From: an uncultured Eubacteriales bacterium
GTDB taxonomy: Bacteria > Bacillota > Clostridia > Peptostreptococcales > Anaerovoracaceae
NCBI GenBank assembly: GCA_902796875.1
Contig: CADBQT010000090.1
Span: forward strand, 1-6,265
Direction of reading: 5' to 3'
DNA: 6,265 bases
The notes beneath the pieces are model-generated. The model did no database searches, had not been told where the DNA came from, and was given only the letters and a program-made list of their open reading frames with translations. Both the position numbers and the translations under genes were made by a program. Positions 6,198-6,265 of the stretch are shown here, in pieces (the stretch's first letter is position 1; each line of letters opens with the position of its first letter).

Positions 6198-6265
6198 CAC
6201 CAATAGTCGTAATTAAGGTATTACGGTAGAAACGCACTAACCATTTCTTCGTGTGTATATTGGCA
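6198..6265 (-). promoter_or_regulatory. Purine riboswitch aptamer, guanine class
   Basis: Read on the minus strand, the leader matches the purine aptamer element by element against the B. subtilis xpt aptamer. P1 is CCAAUA (6263-6258) with UAUUGG (6205-6200), plus two possible G-U pairs at the window edge. P2 is about 6254-6248 with 6240-6234, five of seven pairs. L2 is GAAAUGG with its GG at 6242-6241. J2/3 is GUUUCUACC (6233-6225), invariant. P3 is CGUAAU with AUUACG (6225-6220 with 6213-6208). L3 is ACCUUA with CC at 6218-6217, able to form the L2-L3 loop contact with that GG. J3/1 is GACUA, with C at 6206 at the position equivalent to C74 of xpt, the guanine-type specificity base; adenine switches have U. 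From P1 to J2/3 the length equals xpt with no gaps. L3 is 6 bases if P3 is fully paired, one shorter than usual. It would turn the operon off at high guanine. The promoter is outside the window. Confidence 0.92.

Noticed and set aside
6206..6206. Adenine or 2'-deoxyguanosine specificity of the riboswitch
   Set aside because: The base equivalent to position 74 is C, not U, which excludes the adenine class. The base equivalent to 51 (6228) is U and J2/3 is canonical, unlike the known 2'-deoxyguanosine variants.

Overview
The window looks like a piece of a Bacillota (probably class Clostridia) chromosome. The evidence is an AddB-type recombination nuclease, a guanine-class purine riboswitch, strong AGGAGG ribosome-binding sites, and a BMP-family nucleoside ABC transporter whose sequence is of the clostridial type. 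Coding DNA is rather GC-rich for Clostridia. I cannot name a genus. All real genes lie on the minus strand, so the biological reading order runs from base 6265 down to base 1.

Bases 6265-6092 are the 5' leader of the transporter operon. A purine riboswitch aptamer ends at about 6198 and is followed by a U-tailed terminator hairpin (6154-6123) and the ribosome-binding site of the first gene. The aptamer has the C of the J3/1 GACUA element that marks guanine-type specificity. The promoter must lie beyond the right edge. Bases 6091-1009 are a four-gene operon in the usual NupNOPQ-like order: BMP substrate-binding lipoprotein (6091-4826), double-domain ATPase (4715-3171), permease 1 (3181-1991) and permease 2 (1998-1009). 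The last three genes overlap by 11 and 8 bases. A 12-bp hairpin after the lipoprotein gene probably lowers output of the downstream genes. A strong terminator at 943-908 ends the operon.

Together these genes would import purine nucleosides. The lipoprotein captures the ligand outside the membrane, the two permeases form the channel, and the ATPase drives transport. The riboswitch would shut the operon when guanine is plentiful. The ATPase appears asymmetric: one composite ATP site keeps all its key motifs and the other is degenerate.

Bases 907-528 are noncoding. They carry an unexplained array of TGTTGAT / ATCAACA boxes arranged as four inverted-repeat units, each with exactly 19 bases between its arms. 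Next come an extended -10 promoter (542-534) and the start of addB (527, running off the left edge). The promoter is so close to the ATG that the addB mRNA is predicted to be leaderless.

Nothing here is a complete new system. The best candidates for a second look are the box array, the leaderless addB start, and the duplicated P1-strand sequences in the riboswitch leader.
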